Shown piece after piece: positions 25,296 through 33,182 of a stretch of 64,000 nt of DNA (positions within the stretch are counted from its first letter, which is position 1; each line of letters opens with the position of its first letter). The notes below the pieces were generated by a model. The model searched no databases and was not told the origin of the DNA. It saw only the letters and a list, made by a program, of their open reading frames with translations. The DNA is from Euryarchaeota archaeon. GTDB lineage: Archaea > Thermoplasmatota > SW-10-69-26 > JACQPN01. The position numbers and the translations under genes were made by a program. Location: contig JACQPN010000007.1 in NCBI GenBank assembly GCA_016207515.1, positions 29,688 to 93,687 of the forward strand, read 5' to 3'.

Positions 25296-25638
25296 GGCGC
25301 CTAAGCCCCGGCGATACCCTTAACTCTTGCTGAACGGGAAGGAACTCACTCCTACCGGGACCGGGGCCGATCCAAGGGCGCTTCGAGGATAGACGGGACC
25401 GACAGGCGGTGAGACCCACCCCGACGAGAGACCCTCGCTGGCGTCGGGTACGCGCGTCCAGACCGGACTTGCGACATCGACCCATGCGGGACTCGGAACG
25501 GAAACCCTTATACAACGCAGGAAGGTCGGCGACCAGCGGCACGCCAGCGGACCAAGGACGTCGAGACACCTGATCGCACGGAAAACAAGCCTGATAGTCC
25601 TCAATAACCTCATCGGCGCCGTCACCGGCTACGTCGCG
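25296..25638. other. Divergent intergenic region containing the probable 5' end of the flippase gene
   Basis: A weak box A for the - strand family 2 gene lies near 25317-25326 and one for the + strand flippase at 25506-25513. From about 25570 to 25638 the flippase frame reads as a convincing first transmembrane helix although it has no ATG, GTG or TTG. I saw no RNA gene; a T-arm-like string at 25279-25291 belongs to the coding sequence. Confidence 0.5.
25506..25513 (+). promoter_or_regulatory. Box A for the flippase gene
   Basis: CCTTATAC predicts a transcription start near 25536, well before the first conventional start codon (TTG at 25639). Confidence 0.5.
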
Positions 25639-27174
25639 TTGAAACTCGTCGCCCTCTACATGGGTCGGGACGTGTTAGGCGAGTGGGGCTACGCCATGGG
25701 GATCGTCGGCCTCTTCGTCATAATCTCCGAGCTCGGTTTCTCGCAAGCGCACGTGAAGAAGATCTCCGAGGGCCGAGACCCCGCCGTGTGCCTCGGGACG
25801 TATCTTGCCGTCAAGGTCGGCCTCACGCTCCTTATGCTCCTCCTCACCGGAGCCTACCTCTTCGTGCAGGTCGTGGTCCTCGACAAGCCTTTCGTCTCGA
25901 CGACCACAGGTACCGTCGTGATAGTCCTGCTTTACTACACGTTCACGAGCCTTCGGGCGATAGGCGGAGTGACGTTCGATGCAAAACGAGAGACCGCGAA
26001 GTCGCAACTCGTCGTCGTCGCCGAGCACTTCGTCCGCCTCCCGCTCACCGCTGTCGTGACGCTCGCCTTCGCCGCTTCCGCCTTCGGGACTGGCCCGCTT
26101 GCCTCCTACTACGAAGCGAATTCGCCCGAGTTGTTCCGGACCATCGCCGCCAACGGCGCCGAGTTCCTGGCCTTGACATACACGGGCGCTGCGCTCGCTT
26201 CCTTGCTCGTCGCTGCTTTGCTTCTCCGCGGAGAGCGGATCGCCCGCCCGGACACGGGGCTTCTGCGCGAGTACAGCCGCTTTGCGTGGCCCATATTCCT
26301 CGGCGGGATACTCGCAACGCTCTCCGGAAACGTCGACAAGGTGGCGCTCGGCTTCTTCTGGTCGGAGACCGAGGTCGGTAATTACACGGGCGTCCAGCGC
26401 ATCTCCTCGCTCATCAACATGGTGCCGACCGCGGTGGGGATACTCCTCTTCCCGACCCTCTCGGACTTGCACTCCAGGAACGAACTTGACGGAGTATCGA
26501 AGGTGACGGGACAGGCGCTTCGGTACATCTCGATGCTTCTTTTCCCAGTGTGCGTGTTCACCATCGCGTTCGCGGTGCCCGTCATCCACGTGCTCCTATC
26601 GGACGAATTCCTCGCGGCCGCGCCGACCCTCGCTCTTCTCACGCTCTACGTGCTCATATTCTCCCTCTCCTACCCGTACGAGAACCTGCTCTTCGGCGCG
26701 AACAAGCCGCATCTTGCCGTCATGGCTGGAGCAACGATATTCACGACGAACATCGTCCTCAACCTCCTCTTCATCCCCTCGAGCCTCTTCGGGTACCCGT
26801 TGCCCGGGCTCAAGGACGTAGGCGCGGCCCTTGCGACCGTCGTGTCGATGGCCGTCGGGTTCCTGGTGCTTCGAAGGGCGGCCACCACGGTCACGCGCTT
26901 TCCATCGGAGCGGTTCATGTTCAGCCACCTCTCGGCAAGCGTCATCATGGTGATCCCGCTCTTCTACTTCGCCCAATTCGTAGGCGGCGACGCGCGCTTC
27001 TTCACACTCATACTACTTGCCCTCGTCGGCGGCGTCATTTACGTCGTCACGTTGCGGCTTCTCGGCGCGTTGACCGACGAGGACATCGCCTTCTTCAAGG
27101 CCCTCATGAGCCCGGGCGCCGCCGCCGACTACATGCGCGACGAATTGACCTCGAAACGCAAGGGACCGGATTGA
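25639..27174 (+). CDS. Wzx/MATE-like oligosaccharide flippase
   Basis: Polytopic membrane protein of at least 511 residues with a dozen or more hydrophobic helices, of the polysaccharide biosynthesis/flippase (Wzx, RfbX) type. LREYSRFAWPIFLGGILATL and VALGFFWSETEVGNYTG are typical mid-protein landmarks. It would move lipid-linked glycans to the outer face. The start is problematic: TTG at 25639 is the first conventional start, but the frame upstream to about 25570 encodes a plausible first helix (SLIVLNNLIGAVTGYVAL), so a CTG start at 25570 or a sequence difference is likely. It is followed by two glycosyltransferase genes on the same strand. Confidence 0.85.
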   Translation: MKLVALYMGRDVLGEWGYAMGIVGLFVIISELGFSQAHVKKISEGRDPAVCLGTYLAVKVGLTLLMLLLTGAYLFVQVVVLDKPFVSTTTGTVVIVLLYYTFTSLRAIGGVTFDAKRETAKSQLVVVAEHFVRLPLTAVVTLAFAASAFGTGPLASYYEANSPELFRTIAANGAEFLALTYTGAALASLLVAALLLRGERIARPDTGLLREYSRFAWPIFLGGILATLSGNVDKVALGFFWSETEVGNYTGVQRISSLINMVPTAVGILLFPTLSDLHSRNELDGVSKVTGQALRYISMLLFPVCVFTIAFAVPVIHVLLSDEFLAAAPTLALLTLYVLIFSLSYPYENLLFGANKPHLAVMAGATIFTTNIVLNLLFIPSSLFGYPLPGLKDVGAALATVVSMAVGFLVLRRAATTVTRFPSERFMFSHLSASVIMVIPLFYFAQFVGGDARFFTLILLALVGGVIYVVTLRLLGALTDEDIAFFKALMSPGAAADYMRDELTSKRKGPD

Positions 27175-27217
27175 ACCCGCGGTTGACCGCCCCGCCTCTC
27201 CTTTATGAGACAGCGGA

Positions 27218-27226
27218 GTTTATATC
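27218..27226 (+). promoter_or_regulatory. Box A for the glycosyltransferase pair
   Basis: GTTTATATC is centred about 30 nt upstream of the TTG at 27254, predicting a nearly leaderless mRNA. Confidence 0.65.
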
Positions 27227-27253
27227 GGCGATGCCGTTTAAGGCGCGATATTC

Positions 27254-28060
27254 TTGGCGGCGGACCTGATCAGCATAGTGATTACGGTCCGCAACGAAGA
27301 GCACCACATCGCCGACCTTCTCGACAGTCTCGTCGTACAGGAACCGCCCGTCGAGATAATCGTCGTCGACTCGGAAAGCGACGACAGGACCCGGGTCTTG
27401 ACGCGCGAATACTGCGACAAGTATGACTTTGTGCAACTTCACCGGCGGGGCGGCACGCGCGGGAAGTCCCGGAACTTCGGTGTCGCCCAAGCGAAAGGCA
27501 AGTACGTCGCCTTCATCGACGGCGACTGCATCGCCAACCCCTTCTGGATAAAAGAGCTACGCGAAGAGCTTCAGAAAGCAGACGTCGTCGCTGGAAAGAC
27601 GATCCAGATAGGTTACCGTCCCTTCGAGTCGCTCCACCGTGTGGAGCTCTACAAGCGCGGCTACGACGTGACTTTCCCGAGTTGTAACCTCGCTTACCGG
27701 CGCGACCTCTTCGAGAAGCTCGAGGGTTTCGACGACTGGTTCCGGACAGCCGAGGACATCGACCTCAATATCCGCGCGGTGGACGCCGGCGCCAAGGTGA
27801 TCTTCAACGAGCGGGCCATCGTCTACCACAGAGCACGGGACACCATCCCGGGCTTTCTCAAGCAAGCCCTCTGGAACGGCTTTGGCCGCAAGCAACTCAC
27901 GTTGAAGCACGGACGCCTCTGGTCGCAGTACTCCTTCAAGAAGATGCTCACGAGCCAACTCACGTTCTGGGGTATTACGAGGCTTTTCGTCGCCGTGGGC
28001 GGCTACCTTCTCTGCGCGTTCACCGAAAAACTGCCTCCAACGGGGTCGGCGCCTAAATGA
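27254..28060 (+). CDS. Glycosyltransferase family 2
   Basis: GT-A enzyme of 268 residues. It opens with ISIVITVRNEEHHI and has VEIIVVDSESDDRT, the FIDGDC metal-binding motif and an acceptor-side RTAEDIDLNIR. A hydrophobic segment near the C-terminus (about 230-255) suggests membrane association. The TTG at 27254 is supported by the strong box A about 30 nt upstream and by the conserved strand starting at once. The stop overlaps the next gene as ATGA. Probably a sugar-chain extension enzyme; substrate unknown. Confidence 0.85.
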   Translation: MAADLISIVITVRNEEHHIADLLDSLVVQEPPVEIIVVDSESDDRTRVLTREYCDKYDFVQLHRRGGTRGKSRNFGVAQAKGKYVAFIDGDCIANPFWIKELREELQKADVVAGKTIQIGYRPFESLHRVELYKRGYDVTFPSCNLAYRRDLFEKLEGFDDWFRTAEDIDLNIRAVDAGAKVIFNERAIVYHRARDTIPGFLKQALWNGFGRKQLTLKHGRLWSQYSFKKMLTSQLTFWGITRLFVAVGGYLLCAFTEKLPPTGSAPK

Positions 28061-28755
28061 AGCTCCTTTCCGTCGTCATCCCGGCCTTGAACGAGGAGGA
28101 GGGCATCGGCGAAGTCCTCGACGAGATCCCCCGAAAAGAACTCGAGGGGCTTGGTTATGAGACGGAGGTCATCGTCGTCGATGGGGAATCGCGGGACAGG
28201 ACGCGCGATATCGCCAAATCGAAGGCCGCACGCGTGATCGTGGAACCACGCCGAGGGTACGGCAGGGCCTACCTCACCGGGTTCGAGTTCGCCAAGGGCG
28301 ACGTGATCGCAACGGGCGACGCGGACCGCACGTACCCGTTCAACGACCTCCCGAGACTCGTGAAGTTGCTCGACGACGAGGGACTGGACTTCATCACGAC
28401 GAACCGGCTCGCACACCTCGAAAAGGGCGCCATGAGTACCCGCAACAAGTTCGGAAACTGGATGCTTTCGGCCTGTACGCGCGTCCTTTTCCTATGCAAC
28501 ATCCGCGACAGCCAAAGCGGCATGTGGGTCTTCAGGAGGGGCATCCTGGGCTCCATCACATTGACGGCGGAAGGGATGCCTCTCTCCGAGGAGATAAAGA
28601 TCGAGGCGTTCAAGAACCCCAAACTCAAGGCGAAGGAGGTCCCCATCCATTACCGAGTGAGAGCGGGACAGGTGAAGCTCAACAGCCTCAAGGACGGCTA
28701 CGCGAACATGCTGTTTCTCGTGAAGAAGAGGTTGGGGTTGTTGAGGACGGATTAG
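28057..28755 (+). CDS. DPM1-like (dolichol-phosphate sugar) glycosyltransferase
   Basis: Family 2 protein of 232 residues resembling polyprenyl-phosphate mannosyl/glucosyl transferases. It starts LSVVIPALNEEEGIGEVLDE, has VIVVDGESRDRTRDIA, RGYGRAYLTGFE and the GDADRTYP metal site, and continues DSQSGMWVFRR, a DPM1-family landmark. No C-terminal helices are visible, so it resembles the soluble short form. It would charge a polyprenyl phosphate with one sugar for later transfer outside the membrane. It is coupled to the upstream gene by an ATGA overlap. Confidence 0.87.
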   Translation: MKLLSVVIPALNEEEGIGEVLDEIPRKELEGLGYETEVIVVDGESRDRTRDIAKSKAARVIVEPRRGYGRAYLTGFEFAKGDVIATGDADRTYPFNDLPRLVKLLDDEGLDFITTNRLAHLEKGAMSTRNKFGNWMLSACTRVLFLCNIRDSQSGMWVFRRGILGSITLTAEGMPLSEEIKIEAFKNPKLKAKEVPIHYRVRAGQVKLNSLKDGYANMLFLVKKRLGLLRTD

Positions 28756-28817
28756 GAAGCGAAAGCAATCCAGACGGGCGGCCAGCCGCGCCGAAATGTG
28801 AAACCGACCCTCGGAAT

Positions 28818-28826
28818 GTTATTATC
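28818..28826 (+). promoter_or_regulatory. Box A for the small lipoprotein gene
   Basis: GTTATTATC is centred 29 nt before the ATG at 28851, compatible with leaderless transcription. Confidence 0.55.
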
Positions 28827-28850
28827 TGCGCCCATCCATCCTATTGTCCG

Positions 28851-29345
28851 ATGCGCCGGCTCGTCGGCCTCGCCGTGGCTGCATGCGTCCTGATCGCGCT
28901 GGGAGGATGCATAGAGCCCGAACGAGGACACGCGATCGTTGAGGACCGTTCGATAGACGACGCGACCGCGCAAAAGGTGAGGCACGTCGCCATTGAACAC
29001 TTGGCGACCAAACCGAACTTGACCTATTACAGGGATATGACATGGGACGAGTTTTTCGACCAGAGTGACGCCGCGCGCCAACACGGGACCATCGACGAGT
29101 TATGGCTCCGGGCGCATAACTCCACCATAAAAAGGAACGGGACTGGCGAGTATCTCGCCACCTGGGTCGGGGTCCCCGGTTGCGAAGAGGATGCAAGCAG
29201 GCCTTGGACGAACGACGAAGGGCCGAACTATTTCGACGCCAACGGCCAACAATGCTACCTTCTCAATTTGTTGGAGGTCCACATCCTGGTAGATGACCTG
29301 TCGCCGCTGTGGGTTCATGCGACCGACGTGGGCGGCGTCGCCTAG
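28851..29345 (+). CDS. Small lipoprotein, function unknown
   Basis: Predicted protein of 164 residues. It begins with RR, a hydrophobic run and a lipobox-like ALGGC (Cys at about 20), so it is probably a membrane-anchored exoprotein. The mature part contains TYYRDMTWDEFF and a pair of Cys residues (VPGCEE and GQQCYL). I recognise no domain. ATG at 28851 is chosen from the signal sequence and box A; the frame extends upstream through the glycosyltransferase gene but without meaning. It ends 15 bp before the convergent TFE gene. Confidence 0.65.
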   Translation: MRRLVGLAVAACVLIALGGCIEPERGHAIVEDRSIDDATAQKVRHVAIEHLATKPNLTYYRDMTWDEFFDQSDAARQHGTIDELWLRAHNSTIKRNGTGEYLATWVGVPGCEEDASRPWTNDEGPNYFDANGQQCYLLNLLEVHILVDDLSPLWVHATDVGGVA

Positions 29346-29360
29346 TAGCATGTAGGGGCC

Positions 29361-29858
29361 TTACTCCCCCCTCATCTCCTCGATCTGGTGCTTGAGCTCC
29401 TTCACCTGCCCCTTGTTCTCCTCGTAATCGAGCGGTCCGTTGCATTTGGGGCAGTGGAAGACGTTTTCCGTGGCTTCTTCGAATGATAGCCTGCTCTGGT
29501 CGCGAGGACATATGAAGAACCTGTGTGATTGCTCGAATTCGAGCTTTGTTTCGAGATTCTTGACCGCGCTCTCCTTCCGCTTCTCCATCGCGTGCTTGGC
29601 GTTCTCCAAGGACAGTTTCCAATGGAAGGTCTGCCAGCCGGTCTCCTTGTCCTTCTTCTGATAGTATTCGGCGACGCGTGCCTCGTAGAGGTGATAGAGG
29701 GCCTTTCTCACGTGGCTCGGTTTCTCGCCGAGCTTCTCGGCAATCTCCGTGTCGGTCGCGTCCTTCATCTCGCCGAGGATCTTCGCCATTGAGAGGCCTT
29801 CCTCGCCACAACTATCAACGACGTACTTCCGTAGCTCGGCGTCCTTCAACGTGACCAT
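29361..29858 (-). CDS. tfe: Transcription factor E (TFIIE-alpha homologue)
   Basis: Archaeal TFE of 165 residues, which stabilises the open complex with TBP, TFB and RNA polymerase. The N-terminal winged-helix domain (about 1-85) has TDTEIAEKLGEKPSHVRKAL and a following YEARVAEYYQ. A charged coiled-coil-like linker leads to the C-terminal zinc ribbon at about 115-145. The ribbon has only three cysteines, C117, C136 and C139; the expected second Cys is Asp120 (CPRD). ATG at 29858 lies about 31 nt from a box A; a longer in-frame extension to 29990 overlaps that promoter and is rejected. Confidence 0.9.
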   Translation of the reverse strand: MVTLKDAELRKYVVDSCGEEGLSMAKILGEMKDATDTEIAEKLGEKPSHVRKALYHLYEARVAEYYQKKDKETGWQTFHWKLSLENAKHAMEKRKESAVKNLETKLEFEQSHRFFICPRDQSRLSFEEATENVFHCPKCNGPLDYEENKGQVKELKHQIEEMRGE

Positions 29859-29884
29859 CGGCCCCCCTGAAACGACATACGGTG

Positions 29885-29892
29885 CTATTAAG
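29885..29892 (-). promoter_or_regulatory. Box A for tfe
   Basis: Read on the - strand it is CTTAATAG, centred about 30 nt upstream of the tfe ATG. Confidence 0.5.
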
Positions 29893-29958
29893 CCTCCCGA
29901 ACGAAGACAGAATCGTTGCCCGGGTTTCCGGCCGCTTCCCCGCTGTCCTTCCCCGCGG

Positions 29959-30525
29959 TCACTCCCGGCGCGGCGACCCGGCGCCCACATCGCGGCGCGC
30001 CGCCCCCTTCGCTCGCGTCCTTGTCGTCACCACTCTCTTCCCCCGGCCCGTAGGCAGTATTTTCATCTCGCCGCCGCCGTGCCCTTCAAGCCCCGCGTCG
30101 CCCAAGAGCCGGTGGAGGAAGAGTGCCAAGGCTGCGACCTCCGAATGGGGCTGGTTGCCAACACTAGCGTTGTAATGAGCAAGGTCGTAGACGTCGCCGG
30201 GCACCTTCTCTGCGCCGACCACTATCAAGACGTCCTTTTCGGTGCCAACGGCCTTCGCCACTGTCCCATAGGGTTCGCCGTACATGGTAAGATGCACGAC
30301 TTTCCCGGGGAAGTCGCGGATGATCTTCTTGTAGCTCGCCGCGAACTCGAGTTCGAACGAGCCGCCGAAGCGTTTGACGACGCCAGCGACGGATTCACGG
30401 ATCTTCTCGTCGCGGGTCGTGAGGATTATCTTGTCCGCCCCGAAAGCGCGGGCCACGAGGCAGACGTGCGTCGTGACACGCTTGTCGCGGTCGGGCCTGT
30501 GGCCGAGTCTAAGGACAGTTATCAT
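29959..30525 (-). CDS. trm56: tRNA (cytidine-56-2'-O)-methyltransferase Trm56
   Basis: SPOUT-class methyltransferase of 188 residues; Trm56 is an archaeal enzyme that methylates the ribose of C56 in the tRNA T-loop. ITVLRLGHRPDRDKRVTTHV at the start, LVARAFGADKI, HLTMYG and the knot segment VLIVVGAEKVPGDVYDLA (as VVGAEKVP) followed by YNASVGNQPHSEVAALA are diagnostic. ATG at 30525 begins at the conserved strand. An upstream GTG at 30552 is possible but unconserved. It lies about 100 bp upstream of tfe, which has its own promoter. Confidence 0.9.
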   Translation of the reverse strand: MITVLRLGHRPDRDKRVTTHVCLVARAFGADKIILTTRDEKIRESVAGVVKRFGGSFELEFAASYKKIIRDFPGKVVHLTMYGEPYGTVAKAVGTEKDVLIVVGAEKVPGDVYDLAHYNASVGNQPHSEVAALALFLHRLLGDAGLEGHGGGEMKILPTGRGKRVVTTRTRAKGAARRDVGAGSPRRE

Positions 30526-30633
30526 CGTGGGCACCCCGCGGGGGCGGACCACGTGTCGATGGGAAAAAGGGCTCCTGAATTGCCCATCTGCAACGCCTCC
30601 GGCTTCATGGGGTCGGCGCCTCGCCGCCGCGTG

Positions 30634-31305
30634 TCACTGGGCGGGCACCTGCACCGCCACGTCGATCATCTCCCCGTCCTTGAGGTCGAGCTTCTCGCGT
30701 AGCTTCACGGGGGCCACGACCTCGATGGTGTTCGCGTGGTGGCTGCGGACCGGCATTATCACGGCGCAATCGACGGCGCTTATGCTAGCGCGGTAGACCT
30801 TCACCGCGCCGAAGGTGCGGCCCTCGGCCGTGAATTCCCCGATGAGAAGGCTTTCGCTTTCCCCCAGCTCAGCAAGCTTCTCGTTCTCCGGGAAATCCAC
30901 CGTGAGGTTCAACGTTCCCGGGAACGGCGTGAACCCGACGAGCCGCTCGAAAGCGTCGATGTAGCCTTTGCGCGACATGTAGTACTGGCCCTCGCCAAGG
31001 CCCGTCGTCACGCGGCCTTTGAACATGAGCGCCCCTTCGCCCGAGAAAAGCCCCTTGTATTCGCTGAATTCCCGGCGAAGCACCTGGACGCCCTGGCGCG
31101 AGATGCGGAGCAATTGTTTGCGCGTCCCCATGCGCCGGCTGATGAGGCCGTCCTTCAAGAGCTTGAGGATCTTCCGGGACGCCGTCTGCTGGCTCGTGTT
31201 GCAGATGCCTGCAAGCTCGCCCGACGAGATGCTCACGAAGCCTCGCATGCCGCCGAGGCGGGCAAGTTGCTTCAGGAGTTCGCGCTCTTCCGGAGACGTC
31301 GTCAT
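30634..31305 (-). CDS. ribK: CTP-dependent riboflavin kinase with N-terminal HTH domain
   Basis: Archaeal riboflavin kinase (DUF120 family) of 223 residues that uses CTP to make FMN. An N-terminal winged helix (about 1-85, with NTSQQTASRKILKLLKDGLI) precedes the RibK barrel, which has FKGRVTTGLGEGQYYMS, FTPFPGTLNLTV and the C-terminal VEVVAP-type strand. The HTH fusion is common in euryarchaeal RibK and may allow autoregulation. It follows a small HTH gene by 4 bp, suggesting cotranscription. Confidence 0.9.
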   Translation of the reverse strand: MTTSPEERELLKQLARLGGMRGFVSISSGELAGICNTSQQTASRKILKLLKDGLISRRMGTRKQLLRISRQGVQVLRREFSEYKGLFSGEGALMFKGRVTTGLGEGQYYMSRKGYIDAFERLVGFTPFPGTLNLTVDFPENEKLAELGESESLLIGEFTAEGRTFGAVKVYRASISAVDCAVIMPVRSHHANTIEVVAPVKLREKLDLKDGEMIDVAVQVPAQ

Positions 31306-31309
31306 CGGA

Positions 31310-31570
31310 TTACCGGAGGAGCCCCTTGTGCTTCATGTCCGCGGAGATCTTGAGGCCCTCGGGTGTCAGCGAAAGCCGTCCACCCTTGTCGGCGACGAGG
31401 CCAGCGCCGATGAGGTCGTCCGCCGCCGCCTTCGCCGCGGGGCCCACCATGTGGTGCTTCTTGGTGATGTGTCCAAGATCGGTCTCCCCGCTTCCCAGTT
31501 CCATGAACAGGGCGACCCTGTTCTTGTTCGCTAGTACGAAGCTTTCGTTCATGTTGCCACGTCTCGCCAT
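31310..31570 (-). CDS. Small winged-helix protein upstream of ribK
   Basis: Protein of 86 residues, almost entirely a winged-helix fold: NRVALFMELGSGETDLGHI, then KAAADDLIGAGLVADKGGRLSLT as recognition helix and wing (shown as landmarks DLIGAGLV and GGRLSLT). Probably a DNA-binding regulator or RibK partner; the ligand is unknown. Its stop is 4 bp from the ribK start. The ATG at 31570 is given, but the box A position favours the internal ATG at 31552. Confidence 0.65.
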   Translation of the reverse strand: MARRGNMNESFVLANKNRVALFMELGSGETDLGHITKKHHMVGPAAKAAADDLIGAGLVADKGGRLSLTPEGLKISADMKHKGLLR

Positions 31571-31582
31571 ATTGGCGGTCGG

Positions 31583-31591
31583 TCAATAAAC
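31583..31591 (-). promoter_or_regulatory. Box A for the HTH-ribK operon
   Basis: Read on the - strand it is GTTTATTGA. With a spacing of 26 nt the start would fall near 31562, between the two candidate ATG codons. Confidence 0.5.
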
Positions 31592-31636
31592 CTTTAGTCG
31601 GGGCAACACTTGGCGTGAGCGTGCCCGGATAGCCGT

Positions 31637-32683
31637 GTGTCAAGGCGATCCAGGAGGAGCCTATTTGAGCGAGGCCGGGGTACCCGGGACGTGGAGTTCC
31701 GGAAGATCCCGACGGTCCTCACGGCGCAAGAGGTGATGGACAAGGCCTACGGCAGGGCGGCGAAGAACGTGAGTTCCGAACCGGACGCCATCATGCGCCG
31801 CCGCAACACCGAACTTTCGAGACTTCGCGCCGCCCAGAACATCATCGATGCGACGCTCGCGCGCTACGTCGATGCGTTCCCGTCGCTCCAGGGCCTTCCG
31901 CCGTTCTACCATTCCCTCATCGACGTGACCGTCTCGATCGACAAGCTCAAACTGTCGCTTGGTTCCCTCGATTGGGCGCGCGAGCAGATAGGAAGCATAT
32001 GCGACCAGAGCGCGACGCGGATCCGGAAGCTCCAAGGCGACGCGCTAGAGCGTGAAAGGATGCGCGCCTACGGGCGGACGAGTTCGATCCTCCGACGCAT
32101 CGACAAGCACCTGACCTTCCTCAACGAGGCGCGCGAGGTCATGCGCCACTTCCCGGACATCGACCCCGAATCCGCGACCATCGTCATCGCGGGTTATCCG
32201 AACGTGGGCAAGAGTTCGCTACTTCGGTACGTCTCGAACGCGAAGCCGGAGATCGCGCCGTACCCGTTCACGACGAAGGGTATCGAGATCGGCCACTTCG
32301 TCGCGCGCAGGATCCGGTTCCAGGCCATAGACACGCCGGGGCTACTCGACCGCCCGCTCGACAAACGGAACAAGATCGAGTTGCAGGCGATCCTCGCCCT
32401 CGAACACTTGGCCGACGCGATCATCTTCATCCTGGACCCGTCGGAGCATTGCGGTTACACGATCGAAGCGCAGGAGAACCTTCTTGGCGAAGTGAAAAAG
32501 AGCTTCCCCGACATCCCCATAGTGGAGGTCGAGAACAAGAGCGATCTTCTGAAGCGGGACACGAAAAGGTGGACGATCTCGACGACTAGCGGCGAAGGGG
32601 TCGAGGAGCTACTGGCGGTCGCGGTCCGAAGCGCCTCGGAGAACCTGGAGCTGCCATCAATCCGAAAGGTCAAGGCAGCCTGA
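31637..32683 (+). CDS. NOG1-like ribosome-assembly GTPase
   Basis: OBG/NOG1-class GTPase of 348 residues. An N-terminal helical domain with FRKIPTVLTAQEVMDKAY is the NOG1 hallmark. The G domain has G1 GYPNVGKSS, G3 DTPGLLDRP and G4 NKSD. In eukaryotes NOG1 acts in 60S assembly, and the archaeal homologue is presumed to act on the large subunit. GTG at 31637 is the longest start; the GTG at 31691 begins right at the conserved FRKIP segment and may be the true one. Confidence 0.87.
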   Translation: MSRRSRRSLFERGRGTRDVEFRKIPTVLTAQEVMDKAYGRAAKNVSSEPDAIMRRRNTELSRLRAAQNIIDATLARYVDAFPSLQGLPPFYHSLIDVTVSIDKLKLSLGSLDWAREQIGSICDQSATRIRKLQGDALERERMRAYGRTSSILRRIDKHLTFLNEAREVMRHFPDIDPESATIVIAGYPNVGKSSLLRYVSNAKPEIAPYPFTTKGIEIGHFVARRIRFQAIDTPGLLDRPLDKRNKIELQAILALEHLADAIIFILDPSEHCGYTIEAQENLLGEVKKSFPDIPIVEVENKSDLLKRDTKRWTISTTSGEGVEELLAVAVRSASENLELPSIRKVKAA

Positions 32684-32816
32684 TTGGGCGGGAAACGAGC
32701 CTGGAAGGCCTTTTAGAAAGCGCCCCATAGGGGGCGGTAAATGCCTGGACGCCGGGTAACCCGGGTGCTCTACCATGCCGCCGGCGCCCTTGTTCTTGAC
32801 GCTTGCCTCGCCACCG

Positions 32817-33140
32817 CTATTTCGGGGGTCCGAGACCGAGGGCGCGGGCGCGGATCTCGGGGACGCGGAATTCGAACGAGCTCGCCACCGCGCGATAATA
32901 ATAGACTTCCTTGCTACCGTGTTTGTCGACGCCGCCGACCTCGACAAGGCCTGCGGTCTTGAGTTTCTGCAAGTGGTGGTAGGCGAGCTGTTGCGAGATG
33001 TTCAATTCCTTGGCGAGTGTCCGCGAGGTCATCTGGCCGCCCACCAGAAGCTCAAGGATCGCCCTCCTCGTCCCGTCGGTGACGAGGTTGATCTTCTGGA
33101 TGTCCGAAATAACGAGTTTCAAATCAGCGTTTTCGGGCAT
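32817..33140 (-). CDS. ArsR-type winged-helix transcriptional regulator
   Basis: Protein of 107 residues. A winged helix spans about 18-80: TDGTRRAILELLVGG, then TLAKELNISQQLAYHHLQKL as the recognition helix, followed by a YYYRAV wing strand. No metal-binding Cys cluster is visible, so the signal is unknown. An unusually strong GGAGG lies just before the ATG at 33140, in contrast to the leaderless neighbours. It is divergent from nothing close and follows the LarE-like gene on the same strand. Confidence 0.8.
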   Translation of the reverse strand: MPENADLKLVISDIQKINLVTDGTRRAILELLVGGQMTSRTLAKELNISQQLAYHHLQKLKTAGLVEVGGVDKHGSKEVYYYRAVASSFEFRVPEIRARALGLGPPK

Positions 33141-33182
33141 GGCCCCTCCTTTCCAACCGCTAGTGGCAAGTCCTGACGTTTA

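Noticed and set aside
25675..26589. 304-codon frame on the - strand inside the flippase gene
   Set aside because: Highly charged composition mirroring a hydrophobic gene; no motif and no promoter.
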